Positions 10,481-21,787 of a stretch of DNA of 64,000 nucleotides are shown here, one piece after another (position 1 is the stretch's first letter; the number at the start of each line of letters is the position of its first letter). The notes below the pieces were generated by a model. It worked only from the letters and a program-made list of their open reading frames with translations. It was not told where the DNA came from and did not search any database. This DNA is from Hydractinia symbiolongicarpus (Eukaryota > Cnidaria > Hydrozoa > Anthoathecata > Hydractiniidae): positions 34,871,851 through 34,935,850 of the forward strand of contig NC_079877.1 of the NCBI RefSeq assembly GCF_029227915.1, given 5' to 3'. A program made the translations under genes and the position numbers.

Positions 10481-11341
10481 CATCAAAAATGAAAACATTT
10501 TTGAAAACTACAAGTCTCATGCGTTTTAGTGGTGAAAAAATAATATAAAAAATCGTTCGGAAAATGAGTTCACTCCCTGGGTACTTTCTTTGTATACTTT
10601 TGACTATACGGGCCGAGTCTGGGGTTTACGGGAAATGGCGGGTTTTCGTTTGCCGGCGATTTAACTCCATTTATTCAGCGTCTCATCAAAAATGAAAACA
10701 TTTTTAAAAACTACAAGTCTTATGGGCTTTAGTGGTGAAATAATAATTTAAAAAATCGTTCGGGAAATGAGTTTACTCCCTGGGTACTTTTTTTGTATAC
10801 TTTGACTTTACAGGCCGAGTCCGGGATTTACGGGAAATCGCAGGTTTTCGTTTGCCGGCGATTAAACTTCTTTTATTCAGCGTCTCATCAAAAATGAAAA
10901 CATTTTTGAAAACTACAGGTCTCATGCGTTTTAGTGGTGAAAAAATAATATAAAAAATCGTTTGGAAAATGAGTTTACTCCCTGGGTACTTTCTTTGTAT
11001 ACTTTTGACTATACAGGCCGAGTCTGGGGTTTACGGGAAATGGCGGGTTTTCGTTTGCCGGCGATTAAACTCCATTTATTCAGCGTCTCATCAAAAATGA
11101 AAACATTTTTAAAAACTACAAGTCTCATGGGCTTTAGTGGTGAAATAATAATTTAAAAAATCGTTCGGGAAATGAGTTTACTCCCTGGGTACTTTCTTTG
11201 CATACTTTTGACTTTACGGGCCGAGTCTGGGATTTGCGGGAAATTGCAGGTTTTCGTTTGCCGGCGATTAAACTTCTTTTATTCAGCGTCTCATCAAAAA
11301 TGAAAACATGGGCTTTAGTGGTTAAATAATAATTTAAAAAA
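10481..11341 (+). repeat. Four type A monomers linking two duplications
   Basis: Monomers start at 10553, 10756, 10958 and 11161. The last is a 181-bp deletion monomer that precedes a 195-bp monomer at 11342, so the usual short pair is kept across the boundary. Sequences resemble 1584-2169 but with private differences (GTTCACTCC near 10569, TCGTTTGGAAAATG at 10958). No other content is seen. Confidence 0.85.
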
Positions 11342-14300
11342 TCGTTCGGGAAATGAGTTTACTCCCTGGGTACTTTTTTTGTATACTTTTGACTTTAGTC
11401 CGGGATTTACGGGAAATCGCAGGTTTTCGTTTGCCGGCGATTAAACTTCTTTTATTCAGCGTCTCATCAAAAATGAAAACATTTTTAAAAACTACAAGTC
11501 TCATGCGTTTTAGTGGTTAAAAAAAAAATTAAAATATCGTTCGGGAAATGAGTTTACTCCCTGGGTACTTTCTTTGTATACTTTTGACTAAACGGGCCGA
11601 GTCCGGGACTTACGGAAAATCGCAGGTTTTCGTTTCCGGCGATTAAACTTCGTTTATTCAGCGTCCCATCAAAAATGAAAACATTTTTGAAAACTACAAG
11701 TCTCATGCGTTTTAGTGGTGAAAAAATAATATAAAAAATCGTTCGGGAAATGAGTTTACTCCCTGGGTACTTTCTTTGTATACTTTTGACTATACGGGCC
11801 GAGTCCGGGGTTTACGGGAAATGGCGGGTTTTCGTTTGCCGGCGATTAAACTCCATTTATTCAGCGTCTCATCAAAAATGAAAACATTTTTAAAAACTAC
11901 AAGTCTCATGGGCTTTAGTTGTGAAATAATAATTTAAAAAATCGTTCGGGAAATGAGTTTACTTCCTGGGTACTTTCTTTGCATACTTTTGACTATACGG
12001 GCCGAGTCTGGGATTTACGGGAAATCGCAGGTTTTCGTTTGCCACCGATTAAACTTCTTTTATTCAGCGTCTTATCGAAAATGAAAACATGGGCTTTAGT
12101 GGTTAAATAATAAATTAAAAAATCGTTCGGGAAATGAGTTTACTCCCTGGGTACTTTTTTTGTATACTTTTAACTTTAGTCCGGGATTTACGGAAATCGC
12201 AGGTTTTCGTTTGCCGGCGATTAAACTTCTTTTATTCAGCGTCTCATCAAAAATGAAAACATTTTTGAAAACTACAAGTCTCATGCGTTTTAGTGGTGAA
12301 AAAATAATATAAAAAATCGTTCGGAAAATGAGTTTACTCCCTGGGTACTTTCTTTGTATACTTTTGACTATACGGGCCGAGTCTGGGGTTTACGGGAAAT
12401 GGCGGGTTTTCGTTTGTCGGCGATTAAACTCCATTTATTCAGCGTCTCATCAAAAATGAAAACATTTTTAAAAACTACAAGTCTCATGGGCTTTAGTGGT
12501 GAAATAATAATTTAAAAAATCGTTCGGGAAATGAGTTTACTCCCTGGGTACTTTTTTTGTATACTTTGACTTTACAGGCCGAGTCCGGGATTTACGGGAA
12601 ATCGCAGGTTTTCGTTTGCCGGCGATTAAACTTCTTTTATTCAGCGTCTCATCAAAAATGAAAACATTTTTGAAAACTACAAGTCTCATGCGTTTTAGTG
12701 GTGCAAAAGTAATTTAAAAAATCGTTCGGGAAATGAGCTAACTCCCTGGGTACTTTCTTTGTATACATTCAACTACACGGGCCAAGCCCGGGTTTTAGGG
12801 GAAATCGCTGGTTTTCGTTTGCCGGCGATTAAACCTCTTTCATTAAGCGTCTCATCAAAAATGAAAACATTTTTGAAAACTTCAAGTCTCATACATTTTA
12901 GTGGTTAAAAAATAATTTAAAAAATCGTTCGGGAAATGAGTTTACTCCCTGGGTACTTTCTTTGTATACTTTTGACTATACGGGCCGAGTTCGGGATTTA
13001 CGGGAAATCGCGGGTTTTCGTTTCCGTCGATTAAACTTCTTTTATTCAGCGTCCCATCAAAAATGAAAACATTTTTGAAAACTACAAGTCTCATGCGTTT
13101 TAGTGGTGAAAAAATAATATAAAAAATCGTTCGGAAAATGAGTTTACTCCCTGGGTACTTTCTTTGTATACTTTTGACTATACAGGCCGAGTCTGGGGTT
13201 TACGGGAAATGGCGGGTTTTCGTTTGCCGGCGATTAAACTCCATTTATTCAGCGTCTCATCAAAAATGAAAACATTTTTAAAAACTACAAGTCTCATGGG
13301 CTTTAGTGGTGAAATAATAATTTAAAAAATCGTTCCGGAAATGAGTTTACTCCCTGGGTACTTTCTTTGCATACTTTTGACTATACGGGCCGGGTCTGGG
13401 ATTTGCGGGAAATTGCAGGTTTTCGTTTGCCGGCGATTAAACTTCTTTTATTCAGCGTCTCATCAAAAATGAAAACATGGGCTTTAGTGGTTAAATAATA
13501 ATTTAAAAAATCGTTCGGGAAATGAGTTTACTCCCTGGGTACTTTTTTTGTATACTTTTGACTTTAGTCCGGGATTTACGGGAAATCGCAGGTTTTCGTT
13601 TGCCGGCGATTAAACTTCTTTTATTCAGCGTCTCATCAAAAATGAAAACATTTTTAAAAACTACAAGTCTCATGCGTTTTAGTGGTTAAAAAAAAATTTA
13701 AAATATCGTTCGGGAAATGAGTTTACTCCCTGGGTACTTTCTTTGTATACTTTTGACTAAACGGGCCGAGTCCGGGACTTACGGAAAATCGCAGGTTTTC
13801 GTTTCCGGCGATTAAACTTCGTTTATTCAGCGTCCCATCAAAAATGAAAACATTTTTGAAAACTACAAGTCTCATGCGTTTTAGTGGTGAAAAAATAATA
13901 TAAAAAATCGTTCGGGAAATGAGTTTACTCCCTGGGTACTTTCTTTGTATACTTTTGACTATACGGGCCGAGTCCGGGGTTTACGGGAAATGGCGGGTTT
14001 TCGTTTGCCGGCGATTAAACTCCATTTATTCAGCGTCTCATCAAAAATGAAAACATTTTTAAAAACTACAAGTCTCATGGGCTTTAGTTGTGAAATAATA
14101 ATTCAAAAAATCGTTCGGGAAATGAGTTTACTTCCTGGGTACTTTCTTTGCATACTTTTGACTATACGGGCCGAGTCTGGGATTTACGGGAAATCGCAGG
14201 TTTTCGTTTGCCACCGATTAAACTTCTTTTATTCAGCGTCTTATCGAAAATGAAAACATGGGCTTTAGTGGTTAAATAATAAATTAAAAAATCGTTCGGG

Positions 14301-16892
14301 AAATGAGTTTACTCCCTGGGTACTTTTTTTGTATACTTTTAACTTTAGTCCGGGATTTACGGAAATCGCAGGTTTTCGTTTGCCGGCGATTAAACTTCTT
14401 TTATTCAGCGTCTCATCAAAAATGAAAACATTTTTGAAAACTACAAGTCTCATGCGTTTTAGTGGTGAAAAAATAATATAAAAAATCGTTCGGAAAATGA
14501 GTTTACTCCCTGGGTACTTTCTTTGTATACTTTTGACTATACGGGCCGAGTCTGGGGTTTACGGGAAATGGCGGGTTTTCGTTTGCCGGCGATTAAACTT
14601 CTTTTATTCAGCGTCTCATCAAAAATGAAAACATGGGCTTTAGTGGTTAAATAATAATTTAAAAAATCGTTCGGGAAATGAGTTTACTCCCTGGGTACTT
14701 TTTTTGTATACTTTTGACTTTAGTCCGGGATTTACGGGAAATCGCAGGTTTTCGTTTGCCGGCGATTAAACTTCTTTTATTCAGCGTCTCATCAAAAATG
14801 AAAACATTTTTAAAAACTACAAGTCTCATGCGTTTTAGTGGTTAAAAAATAATTTAAAATATCGTTCGGGAAATGAGTTTACTCCCTGGGTACTTTCTTT
14901 GTATACTTTTGACTAAACAGGCCGAGTCCGGGACTTACGGAAAATCGCAGGTTTTCGTTTCCAGCGATTAAACTTCGTTTATTCAGCGTCCCATCAAAAA
15001 TGAAAACATTTTTGAAAACTACAAGTCTCATGCGTTTTAGTGGTGAAAAAATAATATAAAAAATCGTTCGGGAAATGAGTTTACTCCCTGGGTACTTTCT
15101 TTGTATACTTTTGACTATACGGGCCGAGTCCGAGGTTTACGGGAAATGGCGGGTTTTCGTTTGCCGGCGATTAAACTCCATTTATTCAGCGTCTCATCAA
15201 AAATGAAAACATTTTTAAAAACTACAAGTCTCATGGGCTTTAGTTGTGAAATAATATTTTAAAAAATCGTTCGGGAAATGAGTTTACTCCCTGGGTACTT
15301 TCTTTGCATACTTTTGACTATACGGGCCGAGTCTGGGATTTACGGGAAATCGCAGGTTTTCGTTTGCCACCGATTAAACTTCTTTTATTCAGCGTCTTAT
15401 CGAAAATGAAAACATGGGCTTTAGTGGTTAAATAATAAATTAAAAAATCGTTCGGGAAATGAGTTTACTCCCTGGGTACTTTTTTTGTATACTTTTAACT
15501 TTAGTCCGGGATTTACGGAAATCGCAGTTTTTCGTTTGCCGGCGATTAAACTTCTTTTATTCAGCGTCTCATCAAAAATGAAAACATTTTTGAAAACTAC
15601 AGGTCTCATGCGTTTTAGTGGTGAAAAAATAATTTAAAAAATCGTTCGGGAAATGAGTTTACTCCCTGGGTACTTTCTTTTTAACTATACGGGCTGAGTC
15701 CGGGGTTTACGGGAAATGGCGGGTTTTCGTTTGCCGGCGATTAAACTCCTTTTATTCAGCGTCTCATGAAAAATGAAAAACATTTTTAAAAACTACAAGT
15801 CTCATGGGCTTTAGTGGTGAAATAATAATTTAAAAAATCGTTTTGGAAATGAGTTTACTCACAGGGTACTTTCTTTGTATACATTCGACTATACGGGACA
15901 AGCCCGGGATTTACGGGAAATCGCGGGTTTTCGTTTGCCGGCGATTAAACCTCTTTCATTAAGCGTCTCATTAAATATGAAAACATTTTTGAAAACTACA
16001 AGTCTCATTCGTTCTAGTGGTGCAGAAATAATTTGAAAAATCGTTCGGGAAATGAGTTTACTCCCTGGGTACTTTCTTTGTATACTTTTGAATATACGGA
16101 CCGAGTCCGGGAGTTACAGGAAGTTGCAGGTTTTCGTTTGCCGGCGATTAAACTTCTTTTATTCAGCGTCTCATCGAAAATGAAAACATTTTTAAAAACT
16201 ACAAGTCTCATGGGTTTAGTGGTGAAATAATAATTTAAAAAATCGTTCGGGAAATGAGTTTACTCCCTGGGTACTTTTTTTGTATACTTTTACTTTACAG
16301 GCCGAGTCCGGGATTTACGGGAAATCGCAGGTTTTCCTTTGCCGGCGATTAAACTTCTTTTATTCAGCGTCTCATCAAAAATGAAAATATTTTTGAAAAC
16401 TACAAGTCTCATGCGTTTTAGAGGTGCAAAAGTAATTTAAAAAATCGTTCGGGAAATGAGTTTACTCCCTGGGTACTTTCTTTGTATACTTTTGACTATA
16501 CGGGCCGAGTCCGGGGTTTACGGGAAATAGCGGGTTTTCGTTTGCCGGCGATTAAACTCCATTTTACTCACAGGGTACTTTCTTTGTATACATTCGACTA
16601 TACGGAACAAGCCCGGGATTTACAGGAAATCGCGGGTTTTCGTTTGCCGGCGATTAAACTTCTTTTATTCAGCGTCTCATCAAAAATGAAAACATTTTTG
16701 AAAACTACAAGTCTTATGCGTTTTAGTGGTGAAAAAATAATTTAAAAAATCGCTCTTGAAATGAGTTTACTCACAGGGTAATTTCTTTGTATACATTTGA
16801 CTATACGGGCCAAGCCCGGGATATGTGGGAAATCGCGGGTTTTCGTTTGCCGGCGATTAAACCTCTTTCATTAAGCGTCTCATCAAAAATGA
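11342..16892 (+). repeat. 5.55-kb segmental duplicate of 1-5551 (offset 11341 bp)
   Basis: Position 11342 onward repeats position 1 onward, including 10-A runs, rare single changes (GCAGTTTTTCG near 15526 and 4185) and the chimeric 1.5-mer at 16445-16749. It ends where 5552 reads G (AATGAGTTC) and 16893 reads A (AATGAAAAC). Copy 1 may continue left of the window. In places compared by eye I saw no mismatch. The right part contains a third, partial copy of the 3126-bp unit. Confidence 0.93.
12722..12924 (+). repeat. Type C (mosaic) monomer, 203 bp
   Basis: The 5' part carries the type A block CTCCCTGGG. The middle carries CATTCAACTACACGGG, CCAAGCCCGGG, TTTTAGGGGAAATCGCTGG, and the 3' part carries the B-like CCTCTTTCATTAAGCG. 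Type C therefore looks like an A/B recombinant that gained private changes (TTTTAGGGG and CGCTGG). Related copies lie near 1380, 5704, 8830, 16953, 38142, 38923, 41933, 43757, 45987, 46992, 49184, 50189, 57186 and 57998. Some of these end in the type A 3' half (CTCCATTTATTCAG), so the recombination point varies. Confidence 0.85.
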
Positions 16893-17357
16893 AAACATTT
16901 TTGAAAACTTCAAGTCTCATGCGTTTTAGTGGTGAAAAAAAAATTTAAAAAATCGTTCGGGAAATGAGTTTACTCCCTGGGTACTTTCTTTGTATACATT
17001 CGACTACACGGGCCAAGCCCGGGTTTTAGGGGAAATCGCTGGTTTTTGTTTGCCGGCGATTAAACCTGTTTCATTAAGCGTCTCATCAAAAATGAAAACA
17101 TTTTTGAAAATTACAAGTGTCATGCGTTTTAGTGGTTAAAATATAATTTAAAAAATCGTTCGGGAAATGAGTTTACTCCATGGGTACTTTCTTTGTATAC
17201 TTTTGACTATACGGGCCGAGTCCGGGATTTACTGGAAATCGCGGGTTTTCGTTTCCGTCGATTAAACTTCTTTTATTCAGCGTCCCATCAAAAATGAAAA
17301 CATTTTTGAAAACTACAAGTCTCATGCGTTTTAGTGGTGAAAAAATAATATAAAAAA
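16893..17357 (+). repeat. Transition monomers (C and A types)
   Basis: After the duplication break the array passes through the end of a B-like monomer, a type C monomer (16953-17155, CATTCGACTACACGGG, TTTTAGGGG) and an A monomer (17156-17357, TTTCCGTCG variant). No non-satellite sequence is present. Confidence 0.85.
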
Positions 17358-20276
17358 TCGTTCGGGAAATGAGTTTACTCCCTGGGTATTTTCTTTGTAT
17401 ACTTTTGACTATACGGGCCGAGTCTGGGGTTTACGGGAAATGGCGGGTTTTCGTTTGCCGGCGATTAAACTCCATTTATTCAGCGTCTCATCAAAAATGA
17501 AAACATTTTTAAAAACTACAAGTCTCATGGGCTTCAGTGGCGAAATAATAATTTAAAAAATCGTTCGGGAAATGAGTTTACTTCCTGGGTACTTTCTTTG
17601 CATACTTTTGACTATACGGGCCGAGTCTGGGATTTACGGGAAATCGCAGGTTTTCGTTTGCCGGCGATAAAACTTCTTTTATTCAGCGTCTCATCAAAAA
17701 TGAAAACATGGGCTTTAGTGGTAAAATAATAATTTAAAAAATCGTTCGGTAAATGAGTTTACTCCCTGGGTACTTTTTTGTATACTTTTGACTTTAGTCC
17801 GGGATTTACGGGAAATCGCAGGTTTTCGTTTGCCGGCGATTAAACTTCTTTTATTCAGCGTCTCAACAAAAATGAAAACATTTTTGAAAACTACAAGTCT
17901 CATGCGTTTTAGTGGTTAAAAAATAATTTAAAAAATCGTTCGGGAAATGAGTTTACTCCCTGGGTACTTTCTTTGTATACTTTTGAATAAACGGGCCGAG
18001 TCCGGGATTTACGGGAAATCGCAGGTTTTCGTTCCAGGCGATTAAACTTCGTTTATTCAGCGTCCCATTAAAAATTAAAACATTTTTGAAAACTACAAGT
18101 CTCATGCGTTTTAGTGGTGAAAAAATAATATAAAAAATCGTTCGGGAAATGAGTTTACTCCCTGGGTACTTTCTTTGTATACTTTTGACTATACGGGCCG
18201 AGTCCGGGGTTTACGGGAAATGGCGGGTTTTCGTTTGCCGGTGATTAAACTCCATTTATTCAGCGTCTCATCAAAAATGAAAACATTTTTAAAAACTACA
18301 AGTCTCATGGGCTTTAGTGGTGAAATAATAATTTAAAAAATCGTTCGGGAAATGAGTTTACTCCCTGGGTACTTTCTTTGCATACTTTTGACTATACGGG
18401 CCGAGTCTGGGATTTACGGGAAATCGCAGGTTTTCGTTTGCCGGCGATTAAACTTCTTTTATTCTGCGTCTTATCAAAAATGAAAACATGGGCTTTAGTG
18501 GTTAAATAATAATTTAAAAAATCGTTCGGGAAATGAGTTTACTCCCTGGGTACTTTTTTTGTATACTTTTAACTTTAGTCCGGGATTTACGGAAATCGCA
18601 GGTTTTCGTTTGCCGGCGATTAAACTTCTTTTATTCAGCGTCTCATCAAAAATGAAAACATTTTTGAAAACTACAAGTCTCACGCGTTTTAGTGGTAAAT
18701 AAATAATATAAAAAATCGTTCGGGAAATGAGTTTACTCCCTGGGTACTTTCATTGTATACTTTTGACTACACGGGCCGAGTCCGGGATTTACGGGAATGG
18801 CGGGTTTTCATTTGCCGGCGATTAAACTCCATTTATTCAGCGTCTCATCAAAAATGAAAACATTTTTAAAAACTACAAGTCTCATGGGCTTTAGTGGTGA
18901 AATAATAATTTAAAAAATCGTTCGGGAAATGAGTTTACTCCCTGGGTACTTTCTTTGCATACTTTTGACTATACGGGCCGAGTCTGGGATTTACGGGATA
19001 TCGCAGGTTTTCGTTTGCCGGCGATTAAACTTCTTTTATTCAGCGTCTTATCAAAAATGAAAACATGGGCCTTAGTGGTTAAATAATAATTTAAAAAATC
19101 GTTCGGGAAATGAGTTTACTCCCTGGGTACTTTTTTTGTATACTTTTAACTTTAGTCCGGGATTTACGGAAATCGCAGGTTTTCGTTTGCCGGCGATTAA
19201 ACTGCTTTTATTCAGCGTCTCTTCAAAAATGAAAACATTTTTGAAAACTACAGGTCTCATGCGTTTTAGTGGTGAAAAAATAATTTAAAAAATCGTTCGG
19301 GAAATGGGTTTACTCCCTGGGTACTTTCTTTGTATACTTTTGACTATACGGGCCGAGTCCGGGGTTTACGGGAAATGGCGGGTTTTCGTTTGCTGGCGAT
19401 TAAACTCCTTTTATTCAGCGTCTCATCAAAAATGAAAACATTTTTAAAAACTACGAGTCTCATGGGCTTTAGTGGTGAAATAATAATTTAAAAAATCGTT
19501 TGGGAAATGAGTTTACTCCCTGGGTACTTTCTTTGTATACTTTTGACTATACGGGCCAAGCCTGGGATTTACGGGAAATCGCAGGTTTTCGTTTGCCGGC
19601 GATTAAACTTCTTTTATTCAGCGTCTCATCAAAAATGAAAACATTTTTAAAAACTACAAGTCTCATGGGCTTTAGTGGTGAAATAATAATTTAAAAAATC
19701 GTTCGGGAAATGAGTTTACTCCCTGGGTACTTTCTTTGCATACTTTTGACTATACGGGCTGAGTCTGGGATTTACGGGATATCGCAGGTTTTCGTTTGCC
19801 GGCGATTAAACTTCTTTTATTCAGCGTCTTATCAAAAATGAAAACATGGGCTTTAGTGGTTATATAATAATTTAAAAAATCGTTCGGGAAATGAGTTTAC
19901 TCCCTGGGTACTTTTTTTGTATACTTTTAACTTTAGTCCGGGATTTACGGAAATCGCAGGTTTTCGTTTGCCGGCGATTAAACTGCTTTTATTCAGCGTC
20001 TCATCAAAAATAAAAACATTTTTGAAAACTACAGGTCTCATGCGTTTTAGTGGTGAAAAAATAATTTAAAAAATCGTTCGGGAAATGAGTTTACTCCCTG
20101 GGTACTTTCTTTGTATACTTTTGACTATACGGGCCGAGTCCGGGGTTTACGGGAAATGGCGGGTTTTCGTTTGCCGGCGATTAAACTCCTTTTATTCAGC
20201 GTCTCATCAAAAATGAAAACATTTTTAAAAACTACAAGTCTCATGGGCTTTAGTGGTGAAATAATAATTTAAAAAA
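17358..20276 (+). repeat. 780-bp 4-mer HOR series with one 3-mer deletion copy
   Basis: Monomer lengths run 203-181-194-202 (17358-18137), 203-181-194-202 (18138-18917), 181-194-203 (18918-19495) and 203-181-194-203 (19496-20276). The units are 780, 780, 578 and 781 bp, so the third unit lacks exactly its first 203-bp monomer. Copies differ by scattered substitutions (for example GGGATATCGC near 18996 and 19777) and are more diverged from each other than the kilobase-scale duplicates. Confidence 0.9.
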
Positions 20277-21742
20277 TCGTTCGGGAAATGAGTTTACTCC
20301 CTGGGTATTTTCTTTGTATACTTTTGACTACACGGGCCGAGTCTGGGATATACGGGAAAACGCAGGTTTTCGTTTGCCGGCGATTAAACTTCTTTTATTC
20401 AGCGTCTCATCAAAAATGAAAACATTTTTGAAAACTACAAGTCTTATGCGTTTTAGTGGTGAAAAAATAATTTAAAAAATATTTCTGGAAATGAGTTTAC
20501 TCACAGGGTACTTTCTTTGTATACATTCGACTATACGGGCCATGCCCGGGATTTGTGGGAAATCGCGGGTTTTTGTTTGCCGGCGATTAAACTTCTTTTA
20601 TTCAGCGTCCCATCAAAAATGAATACATTTTTGAAAACTACAAGTCTCATGCGTTTTAGTGGTAAAAAAAAAATTTAAAAAATCGTTCGGGAAATGAGTT
20701 TACTCCCTGTGTACTTTCTTTGTATAATTCTGACTATACGGGCCAAGTCCGGGGTTTACGGGAAATGGCGGGTTTTCGTTTGCCGGCGATTAAACTCCTT
20801 TTATTCAGCGTTTCATCAAAAATGAAAACATTTTTAAAAACTACAAGTCTCATGGGCTTTAGTGGTGAAATAATAATTTAAGTAATCGTTCGGGAAATGA
20901 GTTTACTCCCGGGGTATTTTCTTTGTATACTTTTGACTATACGGGCCGAGTCTGGGATTTACGGGAAATCGCAGGTTTTCGTTTGCCGGCGATTAAACTT
21001 CTTTTAGTCAGCGTCTCATCAAAAATGAAAACTTTTTTGAAAACTACAAGTCTCATGCGATTTAGTGGTGAAAAGATAACTTAAAAAATCGTTCTGGAAA
21101 TGAGTTTACTCACAGGGTACTTTCTTTGTATACATTCGACTATACGGGCCAAGCCCGGGATTTGTGGGAAATCGCGGGTTTTTGTTTGCCGGCGATTAAA
21201 CCTCTTTCATTAAGCGTCTCATCAAAAATGAAAACATTTTTAAAAACTAAAAGTCTCATGCGTTTTAGTGGTTAAAAAATAATTTAAAAAATCGTTCGGG
21301 AAATGAGTTTACTCCCTGGGTACTTTCTTTGTATACTTTTGACTATACGGGCCGAGTCCGAGATTTACGGGAAATCGCGGGTTTTCGTTTCCGGCGATTA
21401 AACCTCTTTCATTAAGCGTCTCATTAAATATGAAAATATTTTTGAAAACTACAAGACTCATTCGTTCTAGTGGTGCAGAAATAATTTGAAAAATCGTTCG
21501 GGGAAATCAGTTTACTCCTTCGGTACTTTCTCTATATACATTCAACTATACGGGACAAGCCCGGGATTTACGGGAAATCGCGGGTTTTCGTTTGCCGGCG
21601 ATTAAACTTCTTTTATTCAGCGTCTCATCAAAAATGAAAACATTTTTGAAAACTACAAGTCTCATGCGATTTAGTGGTGAAAAGATAATTTAAAAAATCG
21701 TTCTGGAAATGAGTTTACTCACAGGGTACTTTCTTTGTATAC

Positions 21743-21758
21743 ATTCGACTATACGGGC
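21743..21758 (+). other. CENP-B-box-like motif, spacer one base short
   Basis: The core is TTCG-ACT-A-TA-CGGG. The mammalian CENP-B box core is TTCG, four bases, A, two bases, CGGG. Here all nine key bases are present in order, but the first spacer has three bases, not four. Type B monomers carry this form. Type C carries TTCR-ACT-A-CA-CGGG, and type A carries TTTG-ACT-A-TA-CGGG. Because CENP-B binding depends on spacing, this is a resemblance and not a confirmed site. Confidence 0.4.
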
Positions 21759-21787
21759 CAAGCCCGGGATTTGTGGGAAATCGCGGG
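21755..21787 (+). other. Four GGG tracts at ~10-bp spacing; possible relaxed G-quadruplex
   Basis: GGG tracts start at 21755, 21766, 21775 and 21785, so steps are 11, 9 and 10 bp and the loops are 8, 6 and 7 nt. The first loop is slightly longer than the strict 1-7 rule. The same spacing is seen in type A at 455-487. In type B the first two tracts also form a CGGGC-CAA-GCCCG hairpin (21754-21766) that would compete. Between the tracts lie ATTT, AAAT and TTTT, so G/C and A/T runs alternate with the helical repeat, a pattern that favours rotational nucleosome positioning. Confidence 0.5.

Noticed and set aside
12794-12800. Telomere-like TTTTAGGGG in type C monomers
   Set aside because: It occurs once per type C monomer and is never tandem, so it is not a telomere or interstitial telomere tract.
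11342-16892. Transposon or LTR element explaining the 11341-bp spacing of identical blocks
   Set aside because: No terminal repeats, target-site duplications or transposase or polymerase reading frames were found; both blocks and the DNA between them are satellite.
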